8,967 bases of DNA from Hadesarchaea archaeon (lineage in GTDB: Archaea; Hadarchaeota; Hadarchaeia; Hadarchaeales; Hadarchaeaceae). Position numbers and translations under genes: made by a program. Below the pieces are notes generated by a model that worked only from the letters and a program-made list of their open reading frames with translations, was not told where the DNA came from and made no database searches. The stretch lies in contig JAUWBP010000033.1 of NCBI GenBank assembly GCA_030601665.1, positions 1-8,967 on the forward strand. The letters are read 5' to 3'. Positions 6,960 to 8,967 of this stretch are shown in pieces. The first letter of the stretch is position 1. Each line of letters begins with the position of its first letter.

Positions 6960-6975
6960 CTTTTACCCCCTAAGG

Positions 6976-7923
6976 TCATTTGCTGGCGGGGCGCTTCCAA
7001 GTGTAGTTCTGCTCGAATGTCAGCTCGCTGGGTACCCCCAAGCGCTCGAGCACCCCTTGGGCCTCCTCCAAGCTGCGGGTGGGCACCAGCTCCTTCGCCA
7101 CCCCGTTTATCCGGTCGAATACCACCTGAGGGTCGAAGTAGAGCGTCATCGCTGACATAGGGGTCAGCAGGATCTTGCGACTGCCTTCGCGAATTTTGAT
7201 TTCCCCTTGAAGCCCCCGGGCTGCCTTGACCGCCAACGCGCTTGATTCAGTTTTGGTATTGGGGATTACCTCATCGAGCACCTTCAAATCTTCGGGGGTC
7301 AGGCCCCTGGCGCCTAAAAAACCACCATACCCCGCGATTTTCGCGACCTGCTGGTTGAACTCCTCGAAGCTGAGCTCGCCGTCAGTGCAGCAACCCAGCA
7401 CCCCCAGCAGCGAGGGCACCTTTAGGTTGACCATCGCGGCGAGCACCATACTATCCGCCAATAAACTTTTAACGCCCTCCTCCGAACCCTCGGCCAGGAC
7501 ATCGCCCCCCACGTCGACTCCCACGAACAAATCTATCCCCAGCTGCTCGATCGTTTCGTTAAGGCCATCGATTACCCCTTGCACCCCTCGGTTGAGGTCC
7601 ACGAGCACGGTCTCCTCGCCCAGCACCTCGGCCACGGCCGACTCGGTGAAGCGGATGCCCTTGGTCGTTCGCGTTCGGGCGTTCGCGAGCCCGACCGTCG
7701 CTGAGAGCCGCTTGATCTCGACTATTTCTTCCATCTTGCGGGGCCCCGGTTCAGGATCATTTACGTAGCGCTCCCAAGTCAGGCCCCCAAGCAAGGTGCG
7801 AAGGCCGAGTTGCTGCAGGTAGCGGTAGGTCGGCAGCGCGCCAACGACATCGCCTCCCCCGCCTATGCCCAAGACTAACGCATAACTGGATTCCTTCGCC
7901 AACGCTTCGAGCGATTTCCTCAT
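6976..7923 (-). CDS. DUF1152-family protein, first gene of the his operon
   Basis: I recognise this as a DUF1152-type protein; no reaction is established for the family as far as I know. From the ATG at 7923 it has 315 residues. Glycine-rich segments suggest nucleotide or phosphate binding: GIGGGGDVVGALPTYRYL (19-36), VGVDVGGDVLAEG (134-146) and GVLGCCTDGEL (174-184). There is no signal peptide or clear membrane segment, so it is probably cytoplasmic. The frame stays open to a TTG at 7980, but that start would lie upstream of the TATA box. The ATG has GGGA (7933-7930) 6 bases upstream and sits just after the predicted initiation site. It is 16 bp ahead of hisC under the operon promoter, so a role linked to histidine synthesis is plausible but unproven. 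Confidence 0.85.
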   Translation of the reverse strand: MRKSLEALAKESSYALVLGIGGGGDVVGALPTYRYLQQLGLRTLLGGLTWERYVNDPEPGPRKMEEIVEIKRLSATVGLANARTRTTKGIRFTESAVAEVLGEETVLVDLNRGVQGVIDGLNETIEQLGIDLFVGVDVGGDVLAEGSEEGVKSLLADSMVLAAMVNLKVPSLLGVLGCCTDGELSFEEFNQQVAKIAGYGGFLGARGLTPEDLKVLDEVIPNTKTESSALAVKAARGLQGEIKIREGSRKILLTPMSAMTLYFDPQVVFDRINGVAKELVPTRSLEEAQGVLERLGVPSELTFEQNYTWKRPASK

Positions 7924-7941
7924 GGAGATTCCCTGCGTAAA

Positions 7942-7980
7942 TTGGCTATTTTGTATATAAAGTTTACTATTTTTAGCCAA
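7942..7980. promoter_or_regulatory. Inverted repeat bracketing the his-operon promoter (candidate operator)
   Basis: TTGGCTA (7942-7948) and TAGCCAA (7974-7980) are perfect 7-bp inverted arms whose centres are 32 bp apart, about three helical turns. The BRE/TATA lies between them. A dimeric or higher-order regulator bound to both arms would occlude TBP/TFB. The divergent Lrp-family protein is the obvious candidate, but the binding is inferred. Confidence 0.45.
7953..7968 (-). promoter_or_regulatory. His-operon promoter (BRE + TATA)
   Basis: On the minus strand this reads AGTAAACTTTATATAC. AGTAAA fits the archaeal BRE pattern and TTTATATA is a strong TATA box. Initiation about 25 bp downstream would fall near 7931-7935, leaving a very short leader before the ATG at 7923. 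It supports 7923 as the start of the first gene and transcription of the whole operon from here. Confidence 0.8.
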
Positions 7981-8004
7981 AAGGAAATATTATATCTAGA
8001 AAAG

Positions 8005-8020
8005 AGAAAAATATAAATAC
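8005..8020 (+). promoter_or_regulatory. Promoter of the Lrp-family gene (BRE + TATA)
   Basis: AGAAAAATATAAATAC contains a BRE-like AGAAAA followed by the TATA box ATATAAAT (8011-8018). Initiation would be near 8040, giving a leader of about 34 bases to the ATG at 8074. The BREs of the two divergent promoters face each other across 36 AT-rich bases (7969-8004). Confidence 0.75.
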
Positions 8021-8073
8021 TATCCACAAAGATAACGATATCAGAGGACGTTAAGGGTCTGGGAGTGGAAATT

Positions 8074-8520
8074 ATGGAACTTGACGAGGTAGATAAAAAA
8101 TTGCTTGGCCTGCTACAGGGCGATTCGAAGGTGTCCTATGTAAGGCTGGCCAAGCAATTGGGCGTGAGCTCCTCGGGCATCCACAAGCGCGTCAAAAGAC
8201 TTACCGATGCAGGCGTGATTCAAAGATTCGTCGCGGTGGTCGACCCTCAAATCATAGGGAAAAAACTAAAGGCGTTCATAGGCATCTCCACCCTTCCTGG
8301 CGGCTGCAAAGAAGTGATAGCCCAGCTAAGCCGACGCCCTGAGGTTCTCGAGATTCACGAGGTTGCCGGCGAACACGACCTGTTCGTGAAGCTCCTCACC
8401 GACGACACGCTGAAGCTGAACAAACTCCTGCACGAGATGGACAGGATTCAAGGCGTAAGCAGCTCCCGAACCTTGATCGTGCTCAAGACCGAAAAGGAGA
8501 CAAGCGCCGTGAAATTCTAG
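8074..8520 (+). CDS. Lrp/AsnC-family transcriptional regulator
   Basis: This is a 148-residue DNA-binding regulator with the usual two parts. The N-terminal helix-turn-helix (about 4-55: LDEVDKKLLGLL, then RLAKQLGVSSSGIHKRVKRL) is followed by a C-terminal RAM/effector domain (about 65-140), with the motif GEHDLFVKLLTDD. Such proteins form dimers and octamers and often bind amino acids. The frame also allows GTG at 8065, but GGGAGTGG (8061-8068) lies 5 bases before the ATG at 8074. MELDEVD is also the standard family N-terminus. It is transcribed divergently from the his operon with a shared control region. A role in regulating his genes, itself, or both is inferred from position. The ligand is unknown. 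Confidence 0.93.
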   Translation: MELDEVDKKLLGLLQGDSKVSYVRLAKQLGVSSSGIHKRVKRLTDAGVIQRFVAVVDPQIIGKKLKAFIGISTLPGGCKEVIAQLSRRPEVLEIHEVAGEHDLFVKLLTDDTLKLNKLLHEMDRIQGVSSSRTLIVLKTEKETSAVKF

Positions 8521-8578
8521 TAATTCTACTGTCAAAGACCATTAAAGAGACTACTAATTAATAGGCTGTTTTGACCGC
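8521..8578. other. Convergent intergenic gap
   Basis: These 58 AT-rich bases separate the Lrp-family stop from the stop of the surface-protein gene on the other strand. GTCAAA (8531-8536) and TTTGAC (8570-8575) are inverted but far apart. I see no convincing terminator or gene. Confidence 0.5.
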
Positions 8579-8967
8579 TCACCAGGTCGGAGCGGCTTTC
8601 CTACCCCTCATGAGTACAAAGGCGACAACCACCACGACCATCACGACTACCACAACGATTGCTATCAAGATCATCGGCAACCCCTCTTCCATTTTCGCGC
8701 GCGCCGTGGAGGTATCGCTGTTGACCCCCCCATAGTCGGTCCCGGACGCCGTAACAGTTATCGTCGTAGAGTCGCCGTCGGCCGCGTCGTCAGGGATGGT
8801 GACGGTTGCCGTGGCGGTGCCTGAATCCCCCGCGGCGAGCGTGAGCGTTGAGGGCGAAATGCTAGGCGACCAGCCGGTGTCCGTGACCTGTAAGGTGAAG
8901 GTGTCCGAGCTTGTTCCCTCATTCTTGACGGTCACGGTATAGGTGACATCATCGCCCGGCGCACCAT
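8579..8967 (-). CDS. C-terminal part of a membrane-anchored cell-surface protein
   Basis: The frame is open to the right edge, so the N-terminus is missing; 128 residues are visible. The first 90 or so form a Ser/Thr-rich Ig-like beta domain. It contains DDVTYTVTVKNEGTSSDTF, then WSPSISPSTLTLAAGDSGTATATVTIP, the pattern of CARDB/NEW3-type repeats (COG1470-like) in archaeal envelope proteins. A hydrophobic helix rich in Val (about 98-119) follows, then a short basic tail (RGRKAAPTW). This predicts an extracellular domain anchored by its C-terminus. The GTG at 8935 is an internal valine, not the start, because the domain clearly continues upstream. The ligand and total length cannot be judged. 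The gene is unrelated to the his operon and converges on the regulator. Confidence 0.8.
   Translation of the reverse strand, partial: GAPGDDVTYTVTVKNEGTSSDTFTLQVTDTGWSPSISPSTLTLAAGDSGTATATVTIPDDAADGDSTTITVTASGTDYGGVNSDTSTARAKMEEGLPMILIAIVVVVVMVVVVVAFVLMRGRKAAPTW

Noticed and set aside
6976..7923. DUF1152 protein as the missing HisH glutaminase
   Set aside because: It has a Cys-Cys pair (178-179) but no GxCxG nucleophile elbow and no following His-Glu arrangement of class I glutaminases.
7924..7980. N-terminal extension of the DUF1152 protein from the TTG at 7980
   Set aside because: It would place the start upstream of a strong BRE/TATA, reads through AT-rich promoter sequence, and lacks a ribosome site. 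The ATG at 7923 fits better.
8531..8575. GTCAAA...TTTGAC inverted repeat as a bidirectional terminator
   Set aside because: The 6-bp arms are about 33 bases apart with no compact stem or clear T-run, so chance is likely.

Overview
The window is almost certainly archaeal chromosomal DNA. Two divergent promoters (7953-8020) carry BRE plus TATA elements, ribosome binding sites match the archaeal 16S tail (GGAGGTGA, GGTGA), GTG and TTG starts are common, and the gene set fits: DUF1152, an Lrp-type regulator, single-domain HisI, HisE and HisB, and long-form HisG. A lineage cannot be fixed from sequence alone; an uncultivated thermophilic or euryarchaeal-type lineage is a guess.

From 7923 leftwards runs one tight minus-strand histidine operon: a DUF1152 protein, hisC, hisG, hisA, hisB, hisF, hisD, hisE, hisI, then an SpoIIM/DUF95 membrane protein that leaves the window at base 1. 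Most junctions overlap by 1-4 bases or are separated by at most 16 bases. The exceptions are hisG-hisA (71 bp, full of palindromes) and hisI-spoIIM (34 bp, with a likely internal promoter). The operon encodes ATP-PRT, PRA-PH, PRA-CH, ProFAR isomerase, the IGP synthase cyclase, IGP dehydratase, the aminotransferase and histidinol dehydrogenase. Two functions of the pathway are missing: HisH, the glutaminase partner of HisF, and histidinol-phosphate phosphatase. The one unexplained gene inside the transcription unit, ahead of hisC, is DUF1152.

At 7924-8073 is a divergent control region between the his operon and an Lrp/AsnC-family regulator on the plus strand (8074-8520). A perfect 7-bp inverted repeat brackets the his-operon BRE/TATA, which makes the Lrp protein a candidate local regulator. 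At the right edge (8579-8967, minus strand) is the C-terminal end of a cell-surface protein: an Ig-like repeat followed by one membrane anchor.

The most unusual non-coding feature is the hisG-hisA spacer. It holds two identical 18-bp copies of a TTCACA-CCCC-TGTGAA palindrome 58 bp apart, with two further palindromes between them. One copy folds over the hisA start codon. The other is directly after the hisG stop.
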